Assembly (NCBI RefSeq): GCF_013087515.1
Contig: NZ_JABFCN010000070.1
Coordinates: 1-64,000 of the forward strand
Direction: 5' to 3'
DNA: 64,000 bases
From: Rhizobium sophorae
GTDB lineage: Bacteria > Pseudomonadota > Alphaproteobacteria > Rhizobiales > Rhizobiaceae
Within the stretch, counting starts at the first letter, position 1. Every line of letters begins with the position of its first letter. Below, in pieces: positions 54,652 through 63,200 of the stretch. A program made the position numbers and the translations under genes. The notes beneath the pieces were generated by a model. That model ran no database searches, was not told where the DNA came from, and worked only from the letters and a program-made list of their open reading frames with translations.

Positions 54652-55653
54652 ATGACCAACAGCGTAAAAATCATGCCAAACTCATCGCCGCAGCAGACCA
54701 AAGGACCGCTGGTCGCCGCACTTGCCTATGACGGGCTCTGCACCTTCGAATTCGGTATCGCCTACGAGGTCTTCGGCCTGCTGCGGCCGGAAATGGGCGA
54801 AGGCTGGTATCGCTTCTCGGTCTGCGGCATCGAACCAGGACCGCTTCGCGCCGCCGGAGGGCTGACGGTCGCGGTCGACAAGGGACTGGAGGTGCTTGAT
54901 GAGGCGGACCTGATCGTCGTGCCCGGCTGGCGGGCGATCGATGCGCCGGTGCCGGCACCACTCGCCGCAGCGCTCAGGGCAGCGCATCAGCGCGGCGCGC
55001 GCATCATGTCTCTCTGCTCGGGCGTTGCGGTTCTTGCCGGATCCGGGCTGCTTGCCAACCGCAGGGCGACGACACATTGGCGCTATGTCGCCTCGATCGC
55101 TGCACGTTTTCCCGACATCACGCTCGATGCCGACGTTCTCTACATGGACGAGGGCAGCCTGCTTACGGCGGCGGGCAGTGCCGCCGGCATCGATCTCTGC
55201 CTGCATGTAGTGCGCGGCGATTTCGGTTCGGAAGCTGCAAACAGCGTGGCAAGACGCCTCGTCGTGCCGCCGCACCGCGAAGGCGGACAGGCGCAGTTCA
55301 TTCACGCGCCGGTTCCCGAGGAACGCGAGGGTATCCGCTTGGGCCCGCTGATCGAATGGATGCGCGAGAGCCTTTCCGAAGATCAGCCGATCAGCCTGCT
55401 TGCGAAAAGAGCGGGTATGAGCATGCGCACCTTCCAGCGGCGCTTCGAAGCGACGACGGGTCTCAGCGTCGGCGAATGGCTGCTGAAGGAGCGGCTGCGG
55501 CATGCCCGCGACCTGCTGGAGAAGGAACTTGCTGTTTCGCTCGATGACATCGCCGCCGCCAGCGGCTTTGGAACACTGGCGACGATGCGGCATCATTTCC
55601 GCAGGCGGCTCGGGACGAGCCCGAGTGCCTATCGGAAGTCATTCGGTGACTAG
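54652..55653 (+). CDS. GlxA/FtrA-type AraC-family regulator
   Basis: 333-residue regulator with an N-terminal DJ-1/PfpI-like (GATase1-like) domain (VAALAYDGLCTFEFGIAYEVFG, nucleophile-elbow-like IMSLCSGVAVLAGSGLL) and a C-terminal AraC HTH pair (ISLLAKRAGMSMRTFQRRFEATTG, DDIAAASGFGTLATMRHHFRRRLG). It probably activates the divergent rhodanese gene; the ligand is unknown. The start is uncertain: GTG 54637, ATG 54652 or ATG 54673. Confidence 0.87.
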   Translation: MTNSVKIMPNSSPQQTKGPLVAALAYDGLCTFEFGIAYEVFGLLRPEMGEGWYRFSVCGIEPGPLRAAGGLTVAVDKGLEVLDEADLIVVPGWRAIDAPVPAPLAAALRAAHQRGARIMSLCSGVAVLAGSGLLANRRATTHWRYVASIAARFPDITLDADVLYMDEGSLLTAAGSAAGIDLCLHVVRGDFGSEAANSVARRLVVPPHREGGQAQFIHAPVPEEREGIRLGPLIEWMRESLSEDQPISLLAKRAGMSMRTFQRRFEATTGLSVGEWLLKERLRHARDLLEKELAVSLDDIAAASGFGTLATMRHHFRRRLGTSPSAYRKSFGD

Positions 55654-55852
55654 AGCATCCCATGCTTGCATTTCTTTGCTATTTCACCTAAGTGGGCGCT
55701 CTCGATTGTTTCTGGAAAGGGAGCGCCACGATGACGAATATCTCCGCACGCCCCGAGAGGGTTTCGGCTTAACTCGGTCAATGGGCCGATGAATGCCGGT
55801 TGACATCGCCATTTTGGCGATGAAAGACCAATCATATCCAGAGTTCATCATC

Positions 55853-57076
55853 ATGGGCAATTCCATTGGGAGCGGAAGCTCCCCGATGACGTCGTCGGCA
55901 CATCCGGCACTCATCAATCGTTTCTTTTCCGGTAGCGCCTGGATCGAAGGCGCCGCTTTAAATCAACTCGACGAAATGTCCCGCCTGCCGGGCGTGTTGG
56001 AGATCGCCGCCTTTCCAGATCTGCACCCCGGAAAATATGGTGCGACCGGCGTGGCACTGTTGTCCTCTCGGCTGCACCCGCTGCTGATCGGCAACGATAT
56101 CGGCTGCGGCATGTCGCTTTTCGGCCTGGATCTCCCGTTGCGCAAACTGAAGATCGACAGGGCGGCGGAGCGGCTTCGCCGGTTTGAAACGCAGGCGATC
56201 GGAAATGCGGCGGAACTTCTGACGGAGGCGGGTCTGTCCACCGATCTGACACCCGGTGCTCTCGGCACGATCGGCGGCGGCAATCATTTCTGCGAGTTGC
56301 AGGCTGTGGAGGAGCTCGCCGAAGGTGGATCTGCCGACGGTCTCGATGATCAGGGGCTTTATCTGCTGGTTCATTCCGGTTCGCGGTCTCTGGGCGCCAC
56401 CGTATTCTCGGAGATGGCGGCCGCTCATTCGGGGCTCGCAGCCGGTCTTGATCCCGGTTCGGAGGCCGGCGCCGCCTGGCTTATGCGCCATGACCAGTGC
56501 GTTGCCTGGGCATCGTTGAACCGACGGCTGATCGCAGAGCGGGCGGCCGCAGCGCTTCATGCGGATCTGCGTCTCATCGCCGACGTGCCGCACAATCTCG
56601 TTCGCCCGTCCGATCGTGGGTTTGTGCACTACAAGGGTGCGGCGGCGGTCGTAAGCGGCGAACTCGCGCCGATTGCGGGATCTCGAGCGAGCCTCAGTTA
56701 TGTGGTTCGTCCGAGCGCCGGCGTTGCCCGTTCGTTGGATGGCATCTCTCACGGGGCCGGTCGCAAATACGACCGCGCCACCATGCACGGGCGTGTCGGC
56801 CGCAACCGCTCCGAACGAGAACAGCTCTTGCGCAATTCCTGGGGCGGTATCGCCATCTGCGACGATCGCTCCCTTGTCGTCGAGGAGGCGGCATCCGCAT
56901 ACAAGGATGCCGGACAGGTGGTAACCGATCTGGAAAATGAGAGCCTGGTCGTGAAGCTTGCCAGCTTTCGGCCGCTTGTCACCTTCAAGAAGGCGGTTGA
57001 TGAAGCGGAGGTTGAGCAGCGCCGGCGAAAACCCGAATATCGCAGGGAAGGAGGACGTGGCCATGAGCGCTATTGA
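55853..57076 (+). CDS. rtcB: RtcB2-type RNA ligase
   Basis: 407-residue RtcB family ligase that joins 2',3'-cyclic phosphate or 3'-phosphate ends to 5'-OH ends with GTP and manganese. Active-site motifs are complete: IGNDIGCGMSLF (metal Cys), GTIGGGNHFCEL, LVHSGSRSLG, DVPHNLV and SHGAGRKY, whose His is the guanylated residue. The start MGNSIGSGSS fits the PrfH-linked RtcB2 subgroup, which opens MGN; an ATG 20 codons earlier is less likely. It overlaps prfH by 14 bases. E. coli RtcB2-PrfH repairs 16S rRNA cut in the decoding centre by colicin E3-like toxins. Confidence 0.92.
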   Translation: MGNSIGSGSSPMTSSAHPALINRFFSGSAWIEGAALNQLDEMSRLPGVLEIAAFPDLHPGKYGATGVALLSSRLHPLLIGNDIGCGMSLFGLDLPLRKLKIDRAAERLRRFETQAIGNAAELLTEAGLSTDLTPGALGTIGGGNHFCELQAVEELAEGGSADGLDDQGLYLLVHSGSRSLGATVFSEMAAAHSGLAAGLDPGSEAGAAWLMRHDQCVAWASLNRRLIAERAAAALHADLRLIADVPHNLVRPSDRGFVHYKGAAAVVSGELAPIAGSRASLSYVVRPSAGVARSLDGISHGAGRKYDRATMHGRVGRNRSEREQLLRNSWGGIAICDDRSLVVEEAASAYKDAGQVVTDLENESLVVKLASFRPLVTFKKAVDEAEVEQRRRKPEYRREGGRGHERY

Positions 57077-57677
57077 TCTTCTCGTTACCGCGGGCAACGG
57101 TCCGGTGGAATGCCGCATGGCTCTGTCGGCGCTTCTCGGCATCCTCGAGCGGGAGGCCGTTCGGCTCGGCTGCTCTTTCGAGACCAGCCTTGGTCCGATG
57201 CCGGACCAGCACGGCGCGAAGTCGGCGATCGTCAGCCTCAATGGTTTCGAGGCGGAGCAGATCGTCAGTGACTATTGCGGCACGATCCGCTTCACCTTCA
57301 AAAGCCAGGTGCGTCCGGGTCACAAGCGGCAGAACTGGTACGTCTCGGTTCAACGTATCGATACCAAACCGGAAGGCGGCGAGGTGACGATCGATCCAGC
57401 CGACCTGCGTTTCGAGACGCTGAGGGCCGGCGGACCGGGCGGGCAGCATCAGAATACGACCGACAGTGCTGTTCGTGTCCTGCATCGGCCGACCGGTCTC
57501 GTCGCGACGGCGCGCGACGAGCGTTCCCAGCACCGCAACAAAGCCCTGGCGCTCCGGCGTCTTGAGGCGATGTTGCGCCATATCGAGGCGGAGAAGCAGG
57601 AGGCTGCCAAATCCGGGCGCTTCATCGCCAACCGGACCATCGAGCGCGGCAACGAGGTCAAAACTTTCAAGCTGTAA
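57063..57677 (+). CDS. prfH: Release-factor homologue PrfH
   Basis: 204-residue class I release-factor homologue. It keeps the peptidyl-hydrolysis motif GGQ at 126-128 within RAGGPGGQHQNTTDSAVRV and a basic C-terminal tail, but lacks the RF1/RF2 codon-recognition domain. About 110 N-terminal residues are PrfH-specific. In E. coli, PrfH releases peptides from ribosomes whose 16S rRNA was cleaved at the decoding centre, so the partner RtcB can reseal it. It begins inside the end of rtcB, indicating translational coupling. Confidence 0.93.
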   Translation: MSAIDLLVTAGNGPVECRMALSALLGILEREAVRLGCSFETSLGPMPDQHGAKSAIVSLNGFEAEQIVSDYCGTIRFTFKSQVRPGHKRQNWYVSVQRIDTKPEGGEVTIDPADLRFETLRAGGPGGQHQNTTDSAVRVLHRPTGLVATARDERSQHRNKALALRRLEAMLRHIEAEKQEAAKSGRFIANRTIERGNEVKTFKL

Positions 57678-57710
57678 TCGGGAATAGCGTGCCCTGACTA
57701 CAACAACAAA

Positions 57711-57742
57711 CGGCGCCCTTTCGTGTAGGGCGCCGATTTCAC
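57711..57742. terminator. Terminator between prfH and preA
   Basis: Perfect 9-base arms cggcgccct (57711-57719) and agggcgccg (57727-57735). It lies between two convergent genes. On the minus strand the stem is followed by tttgttgttg, on the plus by atttcac, so it may serve both. Confidence 0.75.
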
Positions 57743-57783
57743 TGGTCATGATCCGCCGAAGATTAAGGCGGCGTTGCGAATCC

Positions 57784-59097
57784 TTACTCCGCCGCTTGGC
57801 GGGCCATCGGGTTGTTGGGGTGCGTCGTCCAGTTGGCGTAGTTGGGGTCAACGACGCGACCGGTGCGTTTGTCGAGGGTACCGGCGGGAAGCTGCTCCAT
57901 GGTGATGCAGTTCTCGACCGGGCAGACGCTGACGCAGAGATTGCAGCCGACGCATTCCTCGTCCATCACCTCGAAATGGCGAACGCCGTCGACGAAGTTG
58001 GTGATCGCCTGGTGCGAAGTATCCTCGCAGGCGATGTAGCAGCGGCCGCATTTGATGCAGGCGTCCTGGTCGATCTTCGCCTTGGCGATGTAGTTGAGGT
58101 TCAGATATTGCCAGTCGGTGACGTTGGGCACGGCGCGGCCGGTGATGTCGTCGAGGCTGCGGTGGCCCTTTTCGTCCATCCAGTCGGAAAGGCCAGTGAT
58201 CATCTCCTGGACGATCTTGAAGCCGTAGGTCATCGCTGCGGTGCAGACCTGGACGTTGCCGGCGCCGAGAACGAGGAATTCGGCAGCGTCGCGCCAGGTG
58301 GTGATTCCGCCGATGCCGGAGATCGGCAGGCCGTAGGTTTCTGGATCGCGGGCGATCTCGGCCACCATGTTGAGCGCGATCGGCTTTACCGCCGGGCCGC
58401 AATAACCGCCATGGCTGCCCTTGCCGCCGACCGTCGGGTTGGGGGCGAAGTTGTCGAGATCGACGGAGACGATTGAGTTGATCGTGTTGATCAGCGACAC
58501 GGCATCGGTACCGCCGGCCTTGGCAGCACGGGCGGGGCGGCGGACATCGGTGATGTTGGGCGTCAGCTTGGTGATGACGGGCATGCGGGTGTATTGCTTG
58601 CACCAGCGCACGACCATCTCGATATATTCCGGCACCTGGCCGACCGCCGAGCCCATGCCGCGCTCGGACATGCCGTGCGGACAGCCGAAATTGAGTTCGA
58701 TGCCGTCGGCGCCGGTCTCTTCGACCAAGGGTAGGATCGCCTTCCAAGCCTCTTCCTCGCAGGGTACCATGATCGAGGCGATCAGTGCCCGGTCCGGCCA
58801 GTTCATCTTCACCTGCTTCATTTCCCGCAGGTTGGTGTAGAGGTCGCGGTCGGTGATGAGCTCGATATTGTTCAAACCGAGCAGGCGGCGGTCGGCGCCC
58901 CAGATCGCGCCGTAGCGCGGGCCGTTGACGTTGACGACGGGCGGGCCTTCCTCGCCCAGCGTCTTCCAGACCACGCCCCCCCAGCCGGCCTTGAAGGCGC
59001 GCTCGACGTTGTAGGCCTTGTCGGTCGGCGGCGCAGACGCCAGCCAGAACGGGTTCGGGGATTTGATGCCGACGAAATTATTACGGAGATCAGCCAT
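57784..59097 (-). CDS. preA: Dihydropyrimidine dehydrogenase subunit PreA
   Basis: 437-residue catalytic subunit of NAD-dependent dihydropyrimidine dehydrogenase, which reduces uracil and thymine in the first step of the pathway. The N-terminal FMN-binding TIM barrel is of dihydroorotate-dehydrogenase type (NPFWLASAPPTDKAYNVER, ELNFGCPHGMSERGMG, GIGGITTWRDAAEFLVLGA). The C-terminus carries two [4Fe-4S] motifs, CIKCGRCYIAC and CVGCNLCVSVCPVENC. It is 14 bases downstream of preT. Confidence 0.95.
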   Translation of the reverse strand: MADLRNNFVGIKSPNPFWLASAPPTDKAYNVERAFKAGWGGVVWKTLGEEGPPVVNVNGPRYGAIWGADRRLLGLNNIELITDRDLYTNLREMKQVKMNWPDRALIASIMVPCEEEAWKAILPLVEETGADGIELNFGCPHGMSERGMGSAVGQVPEYIEMVVRWCKQYTRMPVITKLTPNITDVRRPARAAKAGGTDAVSLINTINSIVSVDLDNFAPNPTVGGKGSHGGYCGPAVKPIALNMVAEIARDPETYGLPISGIGGITTWRDAAEFLVLGAGNVQVCTAAMTYGFKIVQEMITGLSDWMDEKGHRSLDDITGRAVPNVTDWQYLNLNYIAKAKIDQDACIKCGRCYIACEDTSHQAITNFVDGVRHFEVMDEECVGCNLCVSVCPVENCITMEQLPAGTLDKRTGRVVDPNYANWTTHPNNPMARQAAE

Positions 59098-59111
59098 TGT
59101 TCATTCTCCCT

Positions 59112-60473
59112 TCAAGCAACCGCGACAGCCGGAGCGGCTGCTGCGGTGAGGGCACGATGGATGGATTCAGCCGCGTCGCGACCGTGGGCGACGGCAGAAA
59201 CCGTGAGATCGTCGCCGCCGAAAACGCAGTCGCCGCCGGCCCAGACGCCGTCAAGCGAGGTATGGCCTTCGCCATCGACGGCGATGCGGCCGGATTCCAT
59301 GCGCAGCGAACCGAGACCAGAGGCGTCAAAGCTCTGACCGATCGCCTTGAAGATCTGGTCGGCGGCAATGACACCGGTTTCGCCGGTGCCGACGAGGCGG
59401 CCTTCGAGAATTCTCGTATATTCCACCTCGATGGCGGCGACTTTGCCGTCCTGCGACAGGATCGATTTCGGCGCCAGCCAATGGCGGATGATGACGCCCT
59501 TGGAGCTTGCCAGATCCTGTTCGAATTCGGAGGCGTTCATGTGCTCCTTGCCGCGGCGGTAGCAGATCGTTACCTCCTCGGCGCCGAGCAGCTTTGCCTG
59601 TACGGCAGCGTCGATCGCCGTCATGCCGCCGCCAAGGACGACGACGCGGCGGCCGATGGCGATGTCGCTTTTGTCTTCGGCCTGGCGGAGGGCCGCGATG
59701 AAATCGACGGCATCGTCGACGCCCGCAAGGTTTTCGCCCTCGATGCGCAGCGCGTTGACGCCGGCAAGGCCGATACCGAGGAAGACGCCGTCATATTGCG
59801 CCTGCAGATCGGAAATCGAAAAATCGTGGCCGAGACGCTGCCCATGCCGAACCTCGATGCCGCCGATCGAGAGGACGTAGTCGACTTCCTTCTGGGCGAA
59901 GTCGTCGACCGTCTTGTAAGTGGCGATACCGTATTCGTTGAGGCCGCCGGATTTTTCCCTGGCGTCATAGATGACGACGGAATGGCCTTTGACGGCCAGG
60001 CGATGGGCGGCGGCAAGTCCGGCTGGGCCTGCGCCGACAACGGCGATCGTCTTGCCGGTCGGTTCGGCCCTGGCATAGAATTGCTTGTCGGCCTGCATGG
60101 CGGCATCGGTGGCATAGCGCTGCAGACGGCCGATCTCGACCGGCCGCTCTTCAGCCGTGTTGCGGACACAGGCCTGTTCACAGAGTTCTTCGGTGGGACA
60201 GACGCGGGCGCACATGCCGCCGAGGATGTTCTGATCGAAGATCGTCTTTGCCGAGCCGATAGGATTGCCGGTCGAGATCTGGCGGATGAACAGCGGAATG
60301 TCGATCGAGGTGGGACAGGCCGTCATGCATGGCGCGTCATAACAGAAATAACAGCGGTCGGCGGCGACCAGCGCCTCATGGTTGTCGAGGCGTGGATGAA
60401 GATCGGAAAAATTTGCCTCATATTCGGCGGGCGAAAGCCGGCCGGCATGAATCCCGGTTTCCAGTCGTTCCAT
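59112..60473 (-). CDS. preT: Dihydropyrimidine dehydrogenase subunit PreT
   Basis: 453-residue NAD(P)H:acceptor oxidoreductase subunit related to glutamate-synthase small subunits. The N-terminal Fe-S region includes CYFCYDAPCMTACP and MCARVCPTEELCEQAC. The FAD site is AVVGAGPAGLAAAHRLA and a second dinucleotide site is RVVVLGGGMTAIDAAV. It passes electrons from NADH to PreA. It is the first gene of the preTA operon; its leader holds a sequence shared with the RutR operator candidate at 48033. Confidence 0.95.
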   Translation of the reverse strand: MERLETGIHAGRLSPAEYEANFSDLHPRLDNHEALVAADRCYFCYDAPCMTACPTSIDIPLFIRQISTGNPIGSAKTIFDQNILGGMCARVCPTEELCEQACVRNTAEERPVEIGRLQRYATDAAMQADKQFYARAEPTGKTIAVVGAGPAGLAAAHRLAVKGHSVVIYDAREKSGGLNEYGIATYKTVDDFAQKEVDYVLSIGGIEVRHGQRLGHDFSISDLQAQYDGVFLGIGLAGVNALRIEGENLAGVDDAVDFIAALRQAEDKSDIAIGRRVVVLGGGMTAIDAAVQAKLLGAEEVTICYRRGKEHMNASEFEQDLASSKGVIIRHWLAPKSILSQDGKVAAIEVEYTRILEGRLVGTGETGVIAADQIFKAIGQSFDASGLGSLRMESGRIAVDGEGHTSLDGVWAGGDCVFGGDDLTVSAVAHGRDAAESIHRALTAAAAPAVAVA

Positions 60474-60488
60474 TGAAGTTCCCTCATT

Positions 60489-60498
60489 ATTGGTAAAC
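60489..60498. promoter_or_regulatory. RutR-like half site upstream of preT
   Basis: The decamer attggtaaac is identical to the right half of the candidate operator at 48033-48050. It lies 15 bases before the preT start codon. A looser related sequence, tttatcaaacggtaaaa, is at about 60532-60548. The left half of the palindrome is poor here. Confidence 0.4.
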
Positions 60499-60665
60499 GG
60501 CCTGTGAGGGAATCGTAACTCAGGTTTAAAAATTTATCAAACGGTAAAATTTTGGCAATTTTGTTGCGCCTAGCGCACCCAAACCCTTGTTTTTATGAGG
60601 GAGAGGCAATTTTTTGGCAGCCCGTGCCTACAAAATAGCTGGGGCGAACAGCATCGGCGGGGCGT

Positions 60666-60700
60666 CCGAAAAAAGATTCAAAAAAGTCGAATTTTTTCGG
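60666..60700. repeat. AT-rich inverted repeat upstream of the small RNA promoter
   Basis: Perfect 9-base arms ccgaaaaaa (60666-60674) and ttttttcgg (60692-60700) eight bases before the EcfG-type -35. It could end upstream transcription or bind a protein; no gene precedes it on the plus strand. Confidence 0.5.
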
Positions 60701-60707
60701 ATGGCAG

Positions 60708-60732
60708 GGAACCAAAGTTTGATGTCGCCGTT
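60708..60732 (+). promoter_or_regulatory. EcfG-type promoter for the small RNA
   Basis: GGAAC (60708-60712), exactly 16 bases, then CGTT (60729-60732). This is a full match to the alphaproteobacterial general-stress promoter GGAAC-N16/17-CGTT recognised by EcfG-type sigma factors. Confidence 0.85.
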
Positions 60733-60739
60733 ATTGCGA

Positions 60740-60862
60740 TATCCGGATGGTGATCGCATCGACCCAACATGCGCGCCCCCAACCCACTATCCGGACGTAC
60801 TCACGGTCCCCTCCCGGTGAGTGAAGACAGCCGGTGCGCCGCCCTCGCACCGGCTGTTTTTC
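60740..60862 (+). ncRNA. Putative stress-induced small RNA (GsrN-like)
   Basis: Predicted transcript of about 123 nt between an exact EcfG promoter and an intrinsic terminator, with no plausible open frame. Stem 1 pairs 60742-60752 with 60785-60795 (11 pairs, one G-U) and exposes a C-rich loop ending gcgcgcccccaaccca. Stem 2 pairs 60799-60804 with 60817-60822 and exposes ggtcccctcccg, complementary to Shine-Dalgarno sequences. Stem 3 is the terminator. Caulobacter GsrN, an EcfG/SigT-dependent RNA acting through a C-rich loop, is often encoded near this stress locus in relatives. Homology is inferred from promoter, architecture and place, not from alignment. Confidence 0.75.
60829..60862 (+). 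terminator. Terminator of the putative small RNA
   Basis: Perfect 10-base arms agccggtgcg (60829-60838) and cgcaccggct (60846-60855), loop ccgccct, followed by gttttt. The T-run is on the plus strand, so it ends a plus-strand transcript rather than the minus-strand kinase gene beyond it. Confidence 0.92.
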
Positions 60863-60882
60863 CGTGTTCGGCTCCTGGCTTT

Positions 60883-61896
60883 TCACACGCGCTTGAAGAT
60901 CTCGAATTCGCTTTCCGGAATGGTCAAACGATATTCGATGCGACCGGGAATGAGGTTCAACTCCGCTTTACCATTGACCGACGAGGGCACGACACGCTCC
61001 AGCACGGTGCGGCCGAAGCTGTTGTCGCTGAATTCGTGGACTTCTGCCTGATCATGCAGCACTTCCGCCCAGGCGATTTCGATCGCCTTCCTGTCGTTGA
61101 TCATGGCTTCGCGGCAATTCAGCGTGATGGAGGCGGCACCGCCGGCAATCGCGCCAAAAGAGGCGGAGTTGACGATGAGTTCGTGGAGAGCGAGCCCGAG
61201 ATGCACGGCGGCATTCGGCGTCAGATGAGCGTTGATGCCATAGATCGGCATGGAGCCGGCCGTCTCCGGCCAATAGGGGGCAAACTGCTTTTCGGCGAGT
61301 TCGAAGAGATAGGCGCCGCGCCAGCTCGAATCCGTGATCAGGTCCTGCGAGTTGGAAAGCGATTGCAGCCGTCCGCGGAACTTAAGGAGGAAGCTGTCGA
61401 GGGAGAGTGTGTTGCGCGCCGTTTGGGTGGCAATGCCCTGAATGATGGCGAGAAGGTTCTTCGAGCGGTGCGAGAGTTCGCGGAGCAGCGATTTCAGAAC
61501 TTTTTCGCGATGCCGGCTCTCGGTGACTTCAGCCATGACGGAAAGAAGTCCATGCGCGCCGCGTTCGCCAGTACGCTGGATCTTCAGTTCATAGGTGCGC
61601 CTTTCGCCGTCGACGTCGATCTCGACTTCGGCATTGTTGGGGATGCCGGTTTCCAGCACCTTGTGCTTCAGCGCCGTCAGATATCGGCCGTGGGCATCGC
61701 CAAAGAGGACGGCGTCGCTGCCGCCAGGCGCAAAGAGCGCCGCAAAATGCGGCGGCAGATTTTCGGCGTAGAAGATCGAAAGCCGGGCGTCCTGGCAGAG
61801 GATTGAAATCCCGGCGCTGCCGAGCGCGCGTTCCATCATTTCGGCTTTGCCTTCGAAGGTGAAAGGCATGCCGGACAATGGTTCATTCGTATTCAC
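60883..61896 (-). CDS. Sensor histidine kinase (HisKA_2/HWE type) of the stress locus
   Basis: 337-residue soluble kinase. It has an N-terminal PAS-like domain (about 20-130), then LSHRSKNLLAIIQGIA with the phospho-acceptor His, and an HWE/HisKA_2 ATPase (LALHELIVNSASFGAIAGG, AIEIAWAE). Kinases of this class phosphorylate PhyR in alphaproteobacteria. No membrane segment is evident, so it should sense an internal signal. It follows phyR by 174 bases on the same strand. The start is GTG 61896 after aaggcgg; an ATG ten codons later has no ribosome site. Confidence 0.87.
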   Translation of the reverse strand: MNTNEPLSGMPFTFEGKAEMMERALGSAGISILCQDARLSIFYAENLPPHFAALFAPGGSDAVLFGDAHGRYLTALKHKVLETGIPNNAEVEIDVDGERRTYELKIQRTGERGAHGLLSVMAEVTESRHREKVLKSLLRELSHRSKNLLAIIQGIATQTARNTLSLDSFLLKFRGRLQSLSNSQDLITDSSWRGAYLFELAEKQFAPYWPETAGSMPIYGINAHLTPNAAVHLGLALHELIVNSASFGAIAGGAASITLNCREAMINDRKAIEIAWAEVLHDQAEVHEFSDNSFGRTVLERVVPSSVNGKAELNLIPGRIEYRLTIPESEFEIFKRV

Positions 61897-62070
61897 TCGG
61901 CCGCCTTTCCTTGTGACATCTTGAACGTCGCTGAAGGGAGCGCCCTTCCAGACACCGCCTGTCAACTCTAGAACAAAGCGCTGCAAAAACCGTTAAAGCC
62001 ACCGGAGCGTCCCGGTAGCACCGGAACGCCTGCTTTGGCGATTTGGTTCCGAAGGCCGGAAAATTGCGTC

Positions 62071-62865
62071 TCAGGCGGCCACTCTGGTCGATTCGTTGAA
62101 GAAAAGAGCTTGGCTGATCAGGGCCTTAACCATGTCGGGATTGAAGGGCTTGGTGACAAGGAAGGTCGGTTCCGGGCGCTCGCCGGTCAGCAGCCGTTCC
62201 GGGAAGGCGGTGATGAAAATCACCGGCACGCTCGACGTCTTGAGGATGTCGTTGACTGCGTCGATACCGGAGCTGCCATCGGCAAGCTGGATGTCGGCCA
62301 GCACCATGCTCGGCTTGGTCTTGTTGTAAAGTGCCACGGCCTCGGTATGCGTGCGGGCAATACCGGTGACGCGATGACCGAGGCTCTCGACCATCTGCTC
62401 GATATCCATGGCGATCAGCGGTTCGTCCTCGATGATCATGATATCGGTGGCGACCTGACGGGAAATCTCCTGCGACGCTACGTCGAGCAGGTGCATGACA
62501 TCCTGTTCTTCGGTTTCCAGGATCTCGGCGATTTCGGCGACGCGGAAATTCTCCACGGAGGCGAGCAGGAAGGCCTGACGGGCACGCGGCGAAACTTTGG
62601 AAAGATTCAGCGTGGCGCGTTGCTCCCAGGCATAGGGCGAGGTTGGCTCCGGAATCTGGACTGCGGTGGAACCAAACAGCTGCGTGAACAGTTTGTAGAG
62701 TGCAACCCGGTCGTTCGCTGTATCCGGGAAAATCGACAGATCGGCTATGATAGCTTCGAGAACGGCGGCGACATAAGCGTCGCCTGAAGTCTGAGTGCCG
62801 GTAAGGGCGCGGGAATAGCGGCGCAGATAAGGAAGGTGCGGCGCAATCCGAGTAGAAAGTGTCAT
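62071..62865 (-). CDS. phyR: General stress response anti-anti-sigma factor PhyR
   Basis: 264-residue PhyR. The N-terminal sigma-factor-like domain (about 1-130) mimics EcfG, with region-4-like VSPRARQAFLLASVENFRVAEIAEIL. The C-terminal receiver has Asp191 in VLADIQLADG and Lys in LVTKPFNPD. Once phosphorylated it binds NepR and frees EcfG. A perfect EcfG-type promoter lies 47 bases upstream, giving positive feedback. It is divergent from nepR-ecfG. Confidence 0.96.
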   Translation of the reverse strand: MTLSTRIAPHLPYLRRYSRALTGTQTSGDAYVAAVLEAIIADLSIFPDTANDRVALYKLFTQLFGSTAVQIPEPTSPYAWEQRATLNLSKVSPRARQAFLLASVENFRVAEIAEILETEEQDVMHLLDVASQEISRQVATDIMIIEDEPLIAMDIEQMVESLGHRVTGIARTHTEAVALYNKTKPSMVLADIQLADGSSGIDAVNDILKTSSVPVIFITAFPERLLTGERPEPTFLVTKPFNPDMVKALISQALFFNESTRVAA

Positions 62866-62911
62866 TAATGGGCTCCTGCATACAGGCCGGCATTGGCTTC
62901 AATGAGCGGTT

Positions 62912-62936
62912 AACGCCGCCTTGATAAAAAAGTTCC
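62912..62936 (-). promoter_or_regulatory. EcfG-type promoter for phyR
   Basis: On the minus strand GGAAC (62936-62932), 16 bases, CGTT (62915-62912): a full match to the general-stress promoter consensus, 47 bases upstream of the phyR start codon. Confidence 0.85.
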
Positions 62937-62945
62937 GGAACCGCA

Positions 62946-62970
62946 GGAACTTTTTTCGCTGCGCCGCATT
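62946..62970 (+). promoter_or_regulatory. Candidate divergent EcfG-type promoter for nepR-ecfG
   Basis: GGAAC (62946-62950), 16 bases, CATT (62967-62970), one mismatch in the -10. A second candidate, GGAAC (63041-63045)-N16-CGTG (63062-63065), lies nearer the genes. Which one is used, if either, cannot be decided from sequence. Confidence 0.45.
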
Positions 62971-63087
62971 ATTCCAGCCGACGAAGAAAGGGCGTAGCGT
63001 TTTGACCCATGCAACGGCAAATGCCAGCGACATCGAGAATGGAACGTTTGATGTCAATGGTCGTGTTTGATCCCATCCACGCCCCCT

Positions 63088-63200
63088 AGAACAGGATGAT
63101 TTTAGGCCGGGTCGGCCTAAAATCTGAATCCTGTTCTAAATTAGAAGGTTAGAGCATGATGTCGTCCGAAAACCGCTCCCACTTTTCGGCATCATGCTCT
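63088..63200. repeat. RIME-like element in the nepR leader
   Basis: First palindrome 63088-63137 (agaacaggat ... cctgttct with inner ttttaggccg/cggcctaaaa). The second is 63151-63200 with outer arms agagcatgat and atcatgctct. It is the same family as 32058-32165 in opposite orientation. It ends 29 bases before the nepR start codon, so it is transcribed as part of the leader. Confidence 0.9.

Noticed and set aside
63009..63092. Small open frame of 27 codons in the nepR leader (starts MQRQMPATSRMERL)
   Set aside because: No convincing ribosome site, no recognisable family, and it overlaps a candidate promoter and the edge of a repeat; kept only as a remote leader-peptide possibility.
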